A program made the translations under genes and the position numbers. From NCBI GenBank assembly GCA_902779865.1, contig CACZDG010000002.1:1-64000 (forward strand): DNA of 64,000 bases. Direction: 5' to 3'. Source of the stretch: an uncultured bacterium (GTDB lineage: Bacteria; Verrucomicrobiota; Kiritimatiellia; RFP12; UBA1067). Shown piece after piece: positions 43,772 through 52,277 of the stretch. The number at the start of each line of letters is the position of its first letter. Within the stretch, counting starts at the first letter, position 1. The notes under the pieces are model-generated. The model was given only the letters and a program-made list of their open reading frames with translations. It did not search any database and was not told the DNA's origin.

Positions 43772-44070
43772 TCCGCACCTCCTTCCGCGGAGGGCCAAAT
43801 TTCGCCCTTGGCAAGCCGACCGCCGTTCAGGATGGAAAGTAACCTATCCATGTCGCGCTGCGCTCTAAGGGGCAGATTTCGCCCCTCTGTGGAATCGCCT
43901 ATGGCGGCATACCCCGCTAGTATCACTGGGTCTGCCCCGTTCCGCATCTGTGCGGTGATCCGAGCCGCCACAAAGCCGTTGCCAGATGTTTGGTCAAGGC
44001 GGACTGATCGGATGCTCCGCAGGCGGACAAGCCTAGAACCATCGGCACTTTTTATGTATTTCATTCGCAT
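43768..44070 (-). CDS. Small minus-strand phage protein of unknown function
   Basis: 100 residues, start ATG 44070 or 44064 (AAGTAGGT upstream). MKYIKSADGSRLVRLRSIRS-VRLDQ has the alternating beta-strand look of a small phage protein family that begins '(F/Y)hK..dG..hn...I..I', and the C-terminus AQRDMDRLLSILN is helical. Not further recognised. It is the only gene pair on the minus strand in the phage region, so it is probably expressed at a different time, e.g. in lysogeny. TATAAT on the minus strand (44159-44154) may be its promoter. Confidence 0.6.
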   Translation of the reverse strand: MRMKYIKSADGSRLVRLRSIRSVRLDQTSGNGFVAARITAQMRNGADPVILAGYAAIGDSTEGRNLPLRAQRDMDRLLSILNGGRLAKGEIWPSAEGGAE

Positions 44071-44153
44071 AGATTACCTACTTTCAATCCTTGCCTACTG
44101 GTACAGCCTTGCGGACGCGGAGGAGGTCTTTGACCAGAAATTGACTGCATAGC

Positions 44154-44159
44154 ATTATA
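44154..44159 (-). promoter_or_regulatory. -10 element candidate for the minus-strand phage genes
   Basis: TATAAT on the minus strand, 84 bases before ATG 44070. No good -35 (CGGCAC). Confidence 0.4.
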
Positions 44160-44188
44160 TGTTTGAGGCACGGGTGGTGCCGACCTCA

Positions 44189-44282
44189 CTCTGATACCCT
44201 AGGGGGAAACCGAAAGGGAGTACCCCGCTCTCTCACCAGGAGCGGAGTATCAGAGCCGACCAGAGAAAGAAGAGGTATCAGA
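44189..44282 (+). promoter_or_regulatory. Structured leader with two alternative pairings before the winged-helix gene
   Basis: CTCTGATAC (44189-44197) can pair with GTATCAGAG (44247-44255), enclosing a CCGCTC/GAGCGG hairpin (44225-44245). The same left arm, as TCTGATACC (44190-44198), can instead pair with GGTATCAGA (44274-44282), which abuts ATG 44283. The two states exclude each other; the second would hide the start region. Confidence 0.55.
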
Positions 44283-44942
44283 ATGGATTATGAACTAGCA
44301 CAAGCATCGTGCGATGACGCGACGGAGTCGCGTCATCATAGTGACGACATTAATATTGAGGCGAAGATTGGAGATTTCCCTTGCGACCCCAATCCTGACA
44401 TCGAAAACCGCCTGCGGCGTAAATGGGTCTGCCGCCTTGTCAGAATCTGCCGCGAGTATTGCATCCCGCACCGATATTTTCTAAGGGCGGCTTTTGCAAA
44501 GCACCACGTTTCAAAACGGGAGCAGAACCTTCTACTCTCCGTTGCCACTAATTCACAGTATGCGGATTATCTACCGCTTGATGCGCCCGAACGAACCGCA
44601 CGAATGGTTGACGGCATTTCAAACGTAGCCCTGCCGCCATGGTGCAAAAAGAGCGATGATGCCTACGGCCGTCTTTGGATGGGCACACTTCTCATGGGCG
44701 AGGGTGGGCGCTCGTTCGCTTTCGCCACCGCCCGCATAGCAGCGGCATTCGGAATCAAAAGCAAAAACACCGTCACCCGATTCCTTCAAAGGGCAATCAC
44801 TCATAATCACCTCATTGTTGCCCGTGCGGGCATCGCCCATCCAAGAGGCGGTCAAGCAGCCTTGTACAGACTTGCCAATGAGGCGGATTACGATTTGGGG
44901 CAACGGCTGAAAGTAGATGTTCCAAGGTTATCTGCATCGTGA
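44283..44942 (+). CDS. Phage winged-helix protein, possible replication or regulatory protein
   Basis: 219 residues from ATG 44283; AAAGAAGAG lies 8-15 bases before. A Cys/Arg-containing middle (LRRKWVCRLVRICREYCIPH) is followed by a C-terminal winged-helix-like part: SFAFATARIAAAFGIKSKNT then VTRFLQRAITHNHLIVARAG, ending in a wing (GGQAALYRLANEA). No ATPase or primase motif. Direct repeats and an AT-rich stretch immediately downstream make an initiator role conceivable; a regulator is equally possible. Confidence 0.55.
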   Translation: MDYELAQASCDDATESRHHSDDINIEAKIGDFPCDPNPDIENRLRRKWVCRLVRICREYCIPHRYFLRAAFAKHHVSKREQNLLLSVATNSQYADYLPLDAPERTARMVDGISNVALPPWCKKSDDAYGRLWMGTLLMGEGGRSFAFATARIAAAFGIKSKNTVTRFLQRAITHNHLIVARAGIAHPRGGQAALYRLANEADYDLGQRLKVDVPRLSAS

Positions 44943-45050
44943 CCAAGATAATATATATATATATAATATAGACGGCGCGACGGCATCGTGACCAAGATTA
45001 CTAGATATATTAATACTCTTAAGACCTACGGAGTATATTAATACTAACAG
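44934..45050. repeat. AT-rich region with iteron-like direct repeats
   Basis: GCATCGTGACCAAGAT occurs at 44934-44949 and 44983-44998 (49 apart), separated by an alternating AT run; TATATTAATACT occurs at 45006-45017 and 45034-45045 (28 apart). The first repeat overlaps the end of the winged-helix gene. A candidate origin or regulatory site. Confidence 0.5.
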
Positions 45051-45079
45051 AGTCTCTTTCGCAAGAAAGAGACTTTTTT
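45051..45079 (+). terminator. Rho-independent terminator
   Basis: AGTCTCTTTC, GCAA loop, GAAAGAGACT and six T: a perfect 10-base stem. It closes the transcript of the winged-helix gene. Confidence 0.92.
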
Positions 45080-45384
45080 CTTAAAAGGGGTCTGGGGAAA
45101 ACTTCTGCGCACTGTACGTTTCCGCCCTCATGCAAAAAGTTTCAAGGCAAGGTCATTTTGCCTCATGCAACCTTAGCGGTTGCATCAAACTTTTCACATT
45201 CGGCCGTCCTGGTTGCAGGGATGCCACTAGAACCGTCCCTTGCCATTCGGGGACATGGTGATACCCATCTATTTAGCGGATGCGTCCTGGGGCCGTTTTT
45301 GATGGCTTTCCGTGCATGGGGGATTACCCGTTGGCAGGGTATAGGAAAAGACGATGGAGTAAGTAGTATGTACACGGAGAGACT
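45080..45384. other. Stretch without a supported gene
   Basis: A 76-residue open frame exists (45158-45388) but has no ribosome binding site and no familiar features. The motif AGTAAGTAGTA at 45358 precedes the sigma-like gene. Confidence 0.4.
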
Positions 45385-45825
45385 ATGACAACCAAACCTA
45401 AATCAATCTATGTGGATAATACCGACCTTCTTCGCGAGTGGCACGATTGGGTCGCGTCTGGCGAGACACCAGAGAGCCGAACCATCAGCGACGAACTGGC
45501 ACGGATGATGATGACGATTGCTGAGCGCATCTTGCAGAGCAGGCACTTTTGTGGATACTCGCAAGCAACCCGTGAAGACATGGCACAAGAGGCGATACTA
45601 AAGATGATTCGCAATCTGCGGAACTACCGAGCCGACAAGGGGACTCTCTTTTCGTATTTGTCACGAATCTGCTTTTGTAGTAATGCTACCTACTTGAAGA
45701 AACACTACCGCAGACGGAATACAGAAAGGGAAATGTCTCTGTCCGCGATTGAGCAAGCACCGCAGACGGGGAGACGGAGGGCGTTTGTCCGTGCTATGCG
45801 GGCGAAGGTGGAGGAGTACCATTGA
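45385..45825 (+). CDS. gp55-like phage sigma factor
   Basis: 146 residues from ATG 45385. After a charged start, REDMAQEAILKMIRNLRNYRADKGTLFSYLSRICFCSN matches sigma region 2 as found in T4 gp55-type late sigma factors (DM...eal..~~~nFD..k.~.F.Y...i..na). There is no region 4, and the basic end GRRRAFVRAMRAKVEEYH is short. It probably reprograms host RNA polymerase for the morphogenesis genes that begin 87 bases later. An alternative is a non-sigma regulator with the same fold. Confidence 0.7.
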   Translation: MTTKPKSIYVDNTDLLREWHDWVASGETPESRTISDELARMMMTIAERILQSRHFCGYSQATREDMAQEAILKMIRNLRNYRADKGTLFSYLSRICFCSNATYLKKHYRRRNTEREMSLSAIEQAPQTGRRRAFVRAMRAKVEEYH

Positions 45826-45846
45826 TACCCCCCTGGGTAGGCAGGT

Positions 45847-45867
45847 AGGGGTTTCAAGGGAAAACCC
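45847..45867 (+). other. Hairpin in the terminase leader
   Basis: GGGGTTT (45847-45853) and AAACCCC (45861-45867) form a 7-base stem with a 7-base loop, between the sigma-like gene and the terminase gene. No T-tract. Confidence 0.5.
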
Positions 45868-45911
45868 CACGAGGCCGGAGTGTTCCTTACACCTAGAAAA
45901 ATGATTGATTT

Positions 45912-47951
45912 ATGGCGAAAAAACGAATATACGAAGACCATGCACTTACCCAGACGGAGCTAAACCGTCGCCACAATGACAATGCGGCGGCGATTGATAC
46001 CCTCATGGACGAGGCTCTTGCCGCACGAAATATGCGGCGTAGGCGTAAGGCGGAGAAATCGCTTGCCGCTTGGGTCAAGACTTACTGCATAGGGCTGTTG
46101 CTAGAAGACGAGCCGCCGCCGCTTGGGGAGAAAGTCTTAGAGCAAATGCACGGTGCCTTGTCCGCGAGGCAAAACTACTGCATACTCATGGGTCGCGGGT
46201 CGGGTAAGACAAGCTACATGGAGTGTGCGGCTCTCTATGCCGTGGCAACGGGCTTGCAAAAGTTTGTGGTGGTGGTGAGTGCTAATCAGGTAGCGGCGAA
46301 TAACATCCTATCTGACATCTTTCGTGCGGTTGCGGAGAAGGATACACCGTTTGCAACGGACTACCCAGAGATATGCTTGCCGTTTGCACTTTGCAATGGG
46401 AGCTACCACCGTAAGCAGACGTACAAAGGGAAGACGGTTGACATCGGCAAGACGGCAAGCCAACTTGTTTTTGGGAGGTTGCAAGATTCAAAGGGGAAGG
46501 AGTTGCCCACAAGCGGCTCATTGATTGCTTGCAGAGGTGTTGGGTCGGCAATCAGAGGATTGAAACATGGCGTTTTAAGGCCATCCCTAGCCCTGCTAGA
46601 CGACTTGCAGACATCAGAAATAGCCGCTAACCCGCAGGCCGTGGAAAAGGTGTGGGACACCATCCGCAAGGATATTATGCCGATGGCGGGCAAGAACCGA
46701 TTGAGCATCATCCAGACGGCAACACAGATTCTGCCCGAGGACCTTGTGGCGAAAGTCAAAGCTGATAAGGCATGGTCTACTACTATCTTCCCATCCGTGA
46801 TTAGCTTCCCCAAGAATGAGAACCTATGGAAAGAATACTTCCAACTCTGGGACGAAGAGTGCTTGCAAGAGGACATCTCTACTGATAAGCACACGGGGTC
46901 TCTGAAGTTCTACAAAGACCACTTTGCCGAGATGAACGAGGGGGCGGAAGTTTTCAACCCGCAGAGATATTCCGAGGCGGACGGGCACATATCCGCTCTG
47001 CAAAAACTACTGGAAATCCAGAGGACTATTGGGGAGGCTGCTTTCGCGGCCGAATATTTGCAGAGTCCAAAGGAGATTACCACAAGCCTGCCTATTACCG
47101 CCTCAATCGTCAATGCGCGGGTGGGCGATTATTCGGAACTGGAAGTGCCTACGGAGAATGTGAGGTACGTGTGCGCAAGCACGGATCTTAACCCTTCAAA
47201 GTATTACACAACTGTGATTTGTGTTTTCATGCGGGATGGCACTTGCAGAATCGTTTGGCACAAGTTTTCACAGGTGCGGATCAGGGCGAACCTCACAGAG
47301 GCGGAATATTACAAAGCAGTGTATGAGGCACTAGCCGCTTTGGGCAAAGAACTCAAAGCAATCTCTGATAAGTTGACTCACCCAATTCAAGGGTGGGCTA
47401 TCGACTGCAACGGCGCAAACTGGAATCCCGCTTTGGACTTCGCCCGCAATAGCAAACAGATATGCGGGTTGCCCTGCTGTGGATTTGTCGGCAAGGCGTC
47501 TACACAGTTTAGGACGAGGTTGCAATCACGTCTCAAAGAATCTGTAAACCGCACATTGCTTTGTGGCGATAAAGAAGAACAGACGAAGAGCGGCACGGGT
47601 CGAAAGTGGATGTATTTTGATGCCGACCTCTACCATGAGAATGTCCAAAAGGGATTTTTGGCGGACATCGGCAACTTGGGAAGTATTACATGGTACAAGG
47701 GCGGGAATCACGGAAAATGGGCTGCTCAAGTGGTGGCCGAACGTTTGCTTTACAAGCGGGAACGGTCGGACGGGACAACCGATTACCGGTGGAAGGCGAA
47801 CGGCCCAGACCATGATGCCCTAGATGCCATAGGGCAGGCTCTAGCCGCTTATGCGTCGTTGGGGCTTGCTACACCGACCCATGTTGGAAAGCCTATCGCG
47901 AAGGTTGCAAAGCGGCGAATCGTGCGGAGGCCACGAATCCGCATTATCTAG
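45912..47951 (+). CDS. Terminase large subunit
   Basis: 679 residues. Walker A GRGSGKT (94-100), Walker B LALLDD (226-231), followed by the coupling stretch LSIIQTATQI. The C-terminal RNase H-like nuclease region carries CASTDLNPSKYYT (first Asp), WAIDCNGANW (second) and DHDALDAIGQALAAY (last), as expected for an active packaging nuclease. The protein cuts and pumps DNA into the prohead. No small subunit was recognised upstream. Confidence 0.9.
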   Translation: MAKKRIYEDHALTQTELNRRHNDNAAAIDTLMDEALAARNMRRRRKAEKSLAAWVKTYCIGLLLEDEPPPLGEKVLEQMHGALSARQNYCILMGRGSGKTSYMECAALYAVATGLQKFVVVVSANQVAANNILSDIFRAVAEKDTPFATDYPEICLPFALCNGSYHRKQTYKGKTVDIGKTASQLVFGRLQDSKGKELPTSGSLIACRGVGSAIRGLKHGVLRPSLALLDDLQTSEIAANPQAVEKVWDTIRKDIMPMAGKNRLSIIQTATQILPEDLVAKVKADKAWSTTIFPSVISFPKNENLWKEYFQLWDEECLQEDISTDKHTGSLKFYKDHFAEMNEGAEVFNPQRYSEADGHISALQKLLEIQRTIGEAAFAAEYLQSPKEITTSLPITASIVNARVGDYSELEVPTENVRYVCASTDLNPSKYYTTVICVFMRDGTCRIVWHKFSQVRIRANLTEAEYYKAVYEALAALGKELKAISDKLTHPIQGWAIDCNGANWNPALDFARNSKQICGLPCCGFVGKASTQFRTRLQSRLKESVNRTLLCGDKEEQTKSGTGRKWMYFDADLYHENVQKGFLADIGNLGSITWYKGGNHGKWAAQVVAERLLYKRERSDGTTDYRWKANGPDHDALDAIGQALAAYASLGLATPTHVGKPIAKVAKRRIVRRPRIRII

Positions 47952-47970
47952 CGAAGTAAGTAAAGAGTAG

Positions 47971-48246
47971 ATGACTACTAATCAGAAAAGAAAAATCCTA
48001 GAGCGGCTGCAATCGCTAGAGTGCGACATTGAAGCATTGAAGCGGTGCCGCATTGATATTGCCGTTCGCGGGTATGCTTCCGCGACCCTTTCAAGCGGTG
48101 GCGGCTCTAAGAGCTACACCCGCCTTGACTTGTCAAAGATAACGGAGCTGATTGCGGAACTTCAGCGTGAGACAAGACAACTCCGCAACCTCCTAGCGGG
48201 CAAGAGCGCGAACCCGATAACGAGTCACTATATTTGCTGGGGGTAA
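47971..48246 (+). CDS. gpW-like head-tail connector
   Basis: 91 residues. KRKILERLQSLECDIEALKR, then SGGGSKSYTRLDLSKITELIAEL, shows the helix - beta hairpin - helix arrangement of lambda gpW ('...sv...gr.veyt..s..dL...i..L'), with a C-terminal extension. Located between terminase and portal, exactly where gpW lies. The AGTAAGTAA motif precedes it. Confidence 0.8.
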   Translation: MTTNQKRKILERLQSLECDIEALKRCRIDIAVRGYASATLSSGGGSKSYTRLDLSKITELIAELQRETRQLRNLLAGKSANPITSHYICWG

Positions 48247-48248
48247 CT

Positions 48249-49790
48249 ATGATGTTTGGACTTTTTGGACGGAAAGCGGAAGCCCCGAAAACGAAAGCGG
48301 CAAAGCGGCCAAGAATCTATAACAAGGCGAAGTACAACATAATTTCTTCGCCGGATCAATACAACCGTCCATTGGGGCATGTAGAGACTGAAGACGAAGA
48401 CCGCATACTTAACAGTTATGGTCGCGGTCGTCTCTTGGATTTGGCGAGACAAGCCGCCCGCAACTCGACCGATTTGGCTACACTGCTAACCATCCTAACC
48501 CAAAACGTTGTCGGCACGGTCGGCGGCAAGGTAATTCTGCCGTGGGATAACGATAAGGCTATCATCCGCCCGTTCGCAAGATTTACCCAAAATTCAGACT
48601 TCTTCGATGGATGCAGTTTTAACGAGGTTCTGCAACTCATCCTAATCACCAATGTATTGGGCGGCAACACCGTTGCCCTATTTGATAACGGGCTTGTGAC
48701 CGATTCGGGGAAACTCCTAATTTTTGAGCCGGATGAACTTGGGAACACAAGCGAGGATGCCTTAAGATACCACTACGGGCGGGATGCCAAGCAATCCCAA
48801 GGGCTTGTGTACGATGCCTACGGGCGGAACATCGGTTGCATTGTGTCCCGTGCTTGCCGTGGTGCCGAGACGTTTGATCCGAGCAAGTGTTGGTTTCTCC
48901 ATCGTGACCCCGATGCCTTATCATGGGAAAACGATTATTTCCTTTTCTCAAACCGTTTCCGTCCACACCAAGGCAGAGGAGTTAGCCGCCTTGCAAATGT
49001 GTTGGGAAGCATCTTGGACGTGGACAGCCTCAAGACCTTTGTTTTACAGTCTAGCAAACGTAATGCTCAGATGCTATTGCAGATTCTGCAACCTACCGAG
49101 AAGGACGAAGAGGTCGCGGAACCGTCCGCTTTTGGGGTTGATGAAGACATTCAGAATCTATCTGAAGAAGAGATAGAAAAACTCACTGCGCAAGAAACCG
49201 AAGAGGTAAAGACACAGCGACTGGAGAAATTCAATTCGGCGCAAGCGGAATATCAGGTCATGCCGCCTGGTTTTAAGGCAGAGTTGGTAGACCAGAAGAA
49301 CCCGAATCCAAACGTTGCCTCGTTTGTCGATTGGATGGTCGGACGTTGCTATAGCCCATTCGGCCTTAGCCAGATGTGGGCAACGGGCAAGGTGACAAAC
49401 GGCGATTTCAAGGCTAACCAACTTTTCAGCGAAAGAGCATTTCAACAATACCAGAAACAACTTGAATCGTTCTGCGATTGGGCGTTTCGCAAGTGGGCGG
49501 CTTGGGCGGCAAAGCGGAACATAATCAAGCCGCTTGACGAAGACCAACTTGAAAGCATCGCTTGGGATTGGCCCAAACAGCAAGCACTTGACGAAGAGGC
49601 GAACCAGAGGGCTATCAAGATGAAACTTGAGAACTTGACGGCGAGCTATCGGGACGTGTTGGGCAACGATTGGCAGAGCAAACTTGAAACAATTAAAGAC
49701 GAACTTGCCTGGTGCAAAGCAAACGGCATTCCGCATCCCGCCTTCAAGCTATTGAGCGGCGGCGAGAGCGCGATGATTGACAAAGAGTAA
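48249..49790 (+). CDS. Lambda-type portal protein
   Basis: 513 residues from ATG 48249 (a second ATG at 48252). LLDLARQAARNSTDLATLLT and ILTQNVVGTVGGKV, then RNIGCIVSRACRG, RFRPHQGRGVSRLANVLGSI and LDVDSLKTFVLQSSKRNAQM follow the PF05136 portal layout. The C-terminal part has QYQKQLESFCDWAFRKWAAW, typical of the portal end. The 12-mer forms the DNA entry vertex. Confidence 0.88.
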   Translation: MMFGLFGRKAEAPKTKAAKRPRIYNKAKYNIISSPDQYNRPLGHVETEDEDRILNSYGRGRLLDLARQAARNSTDLATLLTILTQNVVGTVGGKVILPWDNDKAIIRPFARFTQNSDFFDGCSFNEVLQLILITNVLGGNTVALFDNGLVTDSGKLLIFEPDELGNTSEDALRYHYGRDAKQSQGLVYDAYGRNIGCIVSRACRGAETFDPSKCWFLHRDPDALSWENDYFLFSNRFRPHQGRGVSRLANVLGSILDVDSLKTFVLQSSKRNAQMLLQILQPTEKDEEVAEPSAFGVDEDIQNLSEEEIEKLTAQETEEVKTQRLEKFNSAQAEYQVMPPGFKAELVDQKNPNPNVASFVDWMVGRCYSPFGLSQMWATGKVTNGDFKANQLFSERAFQQYQKQLESFCDWAFRKWAAWAAKRNIIKPLDEDQLESIAWDWPKQQALDEEANQRAIKMKLENLTASYRDVLGNDWQSKLETIKDELAWCKANGIPHPAFKLLSGGESAMIDKE

Positions 49791-49811
49791 GTAAGAACGG
49801 AGAAAACACAG

Positions 49812-50912
49812 ATGAAGTATCTCATAGCAGGCAACATTGTTGACACGGAAGCGGATAGGTACACCCCAGAAGACGTGTGCCCCGCGATGGTTTCTGATTT
49901 CATAAAGGGGCTAGAGCCGAATGAGCCGATAGAGTTGGAAGTCACCTCTTACGGCGGGTCCGTGCCTGCGGGGTTGGCGATTGCAAATATGCTCAAGATG
50001 GCGAGTGCGGAGGGGCACAAGACAATGGCACATGTGATAGGCATTGCCGCAAGCATGGCTTCTGCAATCGCTTGTGCTTGCGATACTCTGCGGATTGATA
50101 GCAATGCATTTTTGATGGTCCACCTACCGTACACTTACTCTGTCGGCAATGCCGAGGAATTCCGCAAAGAGGCGGAGACCCTTGACAAGTTCCGCGATGC
50201 TCTGATTGCGATTTACAGAAGTAAGTTTGATCTGTCTGATGAGGCAATTCGCAAACTCATGGAAGAGGAAACTTGGATTGTTGGCGAACAGGCAGAGACG
50301 TACAAACTCAATGCGGAGGTGATACCAGTTGCAGAGCCGTTGAAGGCGGCGGCTTTCGCGGGGCGCGAAATGCCGAAGTGGCTTCATATACCGCAGACGA
50401 TAACCGATTTGGTTTCCGCGAAGGTGGAAGCGAAAGCGGAGCCAAAGGCAGATGAACCCAAGGCAGAAGAAAAAATCAATGCGAGTATTGATTATTTCGG
50501 CTTGAAAAATGCGGAGGTCAAGGCGGAAGAGGTCAAGCTCGGAGATTCAAGCGCAGACGAACCCGCAGAGATGATAACGAAGGCGGAGGCGGACAGGCGG
50601 GTATCTGGTATGCAGTCCGCGATGGCTAAGCAGATAGATGCTCTCCGCAAAGAGTACGATGCGAAGATAAACGATTTCGAAACTCAGCTCAAGGCGAAGG
50701 ATGGGGAACTAACGAAGGCACAAGCCACAGTTACCAGCCTCACCAAATCGCTTGAAGATACCAAAAGGGAATTGGCGGAGACGGCATCAGCCCTTGCGGA
50801 AAAAAACAACACACTTGCAAAGCTGAATGCAAGTGTGCTGACACCGCAGATTGGTCAATCCGATGCGGCGAAAAACTGGCGGGCTGCTTATTCGGCAATC
50901 CGCAGAAACTAA
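49812..50912 (+). CDS. ClpP-type prohead protease fused to a scaffold-like region
   Basis: 366 residues. Residues 1-185 are a ClpP/S14 fold: EVTSYGGSVPAGLAIANML, then AHVIGIAASMAS with Ser81, and NAFLMVHLPYTY with His104, plus the DALIAIYRSKF helix. Residues ~190-350 are Lys/Glu/Ala-rich coiled coil (KAEPKADEPKAEEK, DAKINDFETQLKAKDGELTK) ending in NWRAAYSAIRRN. A protease plus scaffold in one chain is common in lambda-type phages (as in gpC/Nu3). It should process itself and the scaffold during capsid maturation. Confidence 0.88.
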   Translation: MKYLIAGNIVDTEADRYTPEDVCPAMVSDFIKGLEPNEPIELEVTSYGGSVPAGLAIANMLKMASAEGHKTMAHVIGIAASMASAIACACDTLRIDSNAFLMVHLPYTYSVGNAEEFRKEAETLDKFRDALIAIYRSKFDLSDEAIRKLMEEETWIVGEQAETYKLNAEVIPVAEPLKAAAFAGREMPKWLHIPQTITDLVSAKVEAKAEPKADEPKAEEKINASIDYFGLKNAEVKAEEVKLGDSSADEPAEMITKAEADRRVSGMQSAMAKQIDALRKEYDAKINDFETQLKAKDGELTKAQATVTSLTKSLEDTKRELAETASALAEKNNTLAKLNASVLTPQIGQSDAAKNWRAAYSAIRRN

Positions 50913-50941
50913 CTAACTCACTCACATTAAGGAAACTGAAA

Positions 50942-51862
50942 ATGGCAACTTCCATATCTAACCTTGCACTTGACATTGCCGCAAAGGAGTCTGTCCGCGC
51001 GGCCCGTACCAAACTTGCCCCTCTTGGGCTCTTCGCTCATTCCTTCGCGGAGTCCGCACAGGAAAAGGGCGCGGTTGTCAAAGTGCCTGTCTATTCCCGC
51101 GCTGCTGCGGCTGAATTCGCGGCGGGAACGAACGATTACACATCTGCTTCCACCACGGGGCTGGATGGAAAGAACATCGAACTTAACAAGCACCCTTGGG
51201 CAGCCCGCAGACTGCTTCCCGATGACCAGATGGAGACTGATGCAGGCCGTGATTGGACGGAGCAGACCACGGTTTGCTGTGTCGAATCTGTTGCAAAGTA
51301 CATGGCCGACACGGTCCTTGTCGATGGTGTGCTCAAGGGCACTGGCACGACCGCTATGACTATCAGCGGCAGCGGCGCAATCGCAAAGGTCAAAAACATG
51401 AGGAAAGCTGCAATCGCGGCTGGTGTCAATCCAGGCGAGGCGACACTGCTACTTCCCGCCGACCTCTACTCCGACCTCATTGAGGCGCTTCCGTATAATA
51501 CCATCGGTGCGCAGGAGGCGCTTGTGGATGGCTACGTTGACCGCTTCATGGGCTTTGCCCGTGTTGCGGAACTCCAGGATGCCGTGGGGTACACGAATGC
51601 CTCTGACAAGGCGGTGACCCTTGATGCGGCTATCGTCGCCAATGATGCTATCGGCATTGCAACCCGTCTCCCGCTTGTGCAGAACCCCGACCTTTTTGAG
51701 GTTGCGACCCTGTCGGTTCCAGAGATTGGCCCTTGGTCCTTCCAAATCCGCTCCACCGGTGCTAATGCCACGGATGCAAAGTATCTGGGCGCGGAGGTTG
51801 TGTTTGGATTCGCGCTCCTTCAACCTGCCAAGATTCTGGTTGCGTCCACTACGGCATCGTAA
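50942..51862 (+). CDS. Major capsid protein (probable)
   Basis: 306 residues. Position right after protease/scaffold and before connector genes, with a strong terminator behind it, is that of the major capsid gene. The chain (KVPVYSRAAAAEFAAGTNDY, NIELNKHPWAARRLLPDDQM, VSVPEIGPWSFQIRS-like end) has a P22-coat-like look of HK97-fold capsids, but no decisive motif is visible. Highly regular Ala/Thr/Val composition as in coat proteins. A separate terminator allows strong, independent expression. Confidence 0.7.
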   Translation: MATSISNLALDIAAKESVRAARTKLAPLGLFAHSFAESAQEKGAVVKVPVYSRAAAAEFAAGTNDYTSASTTGLDGKNIELNKHPWAARRLLPDDQMETDAGRDWTEQTTVCCVESVAKYMADTVLVDGVLKGTGTTAMTISGSGAIAKVKNMRKAAIAAGVNPGEATLLLPADLYSDLIEALPYNTIGAQEALVDGYVDRFMGFARVAELQDAVGYTNASDKAVTLDAAIVANDAIGIATRLPLVQNPDLFEVATLSVPEIGPWSFQIRSTGANATDAKYLGAEVVFGFALLQPAKILVASTTAS

Positions 51863-51896
51863 GCACACGGCACACGGCAGCTCACAAAGCACAAAG

Positions 51897-51927
51897 ACCC
51901 ATCCCGTTTCGGGGTGGGTTTTCTTTT
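51897..51927 (+). terminator. Rho-independent terminator after the capsid gene
   Basis: ACCCATCCCG, TTTC loop, GGGGTGGGT and a T-rich tail TTTTCTTTT. Confidence 0.88.
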
Positions 51928-51955
51928 GTCTGGCATCGGAGTAAGTAATACTACC

Positions 51956-52276
51956 ATGAGTAAATCACCATTCAGCGACATAGATTCCGCCTTTGACCCG
52001 ATGTACGACGAGGACATTTGGATCAGCCGCAAGGACGGGCAGCAAACGACCGTGCAAGCATCCGTGTTTTTGGACAACACGGCTCTACCGATTTCGGAAG
52101 ACATGATGGACTCCGATTGCGAGCAAATCAACGTGCTTGTGCGCAAGTGCGATTGGCCATTTATCAAGGCACTTGTGAGGGGCGATGTGCTCAAGCGGGA
52201 CGGCAAACGTTACACCGTGCAAGAGGTTGTTTCTGATGGCGCGATGGGGCTTGTGATAAAGGCGCGGAGTAACTGA
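51956..52276 (+). CDS. Head-tail joining protein
   Basis: 106 residues from ATG 51956 (16 bases after the AGTAAGTAATA motif). FDPMYDEDIWISRKDGQQTT, VFLDNTALPISED and GDVLKRDGKRYTVQEVVSDG have the small beta-barrel look of the lambda gpFII-type connector. Overlaps nothing but is followed at one base by the next gene. Assignment rests mainly on gene order. Confidence 0.6.
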   Translation: MSKSPFSDIDSAFDPMYDEDIWISRKDGQQTTVQASVFLDNTALPISEDMMDSDCEQINVLVRKCDWPFIKALVRGDVLKRDGKRYTVQEVVSDGAMGLVIKARSN

Positions 52277-52277
52277 G

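Noticed and set aside
44189..44255. tRNA or tRNA-like gene in the phage leader
   Set aside because: The fold has a 9-base closing stem but no D- or T-arm consensus and no anticodon arm of the right size.
45158..45388. 76-residue frame before the sigma-like gene
   Set aside because: No ribosome binding site, no familiar sequence, and it ends inside the region upstream of a better-supported gene.
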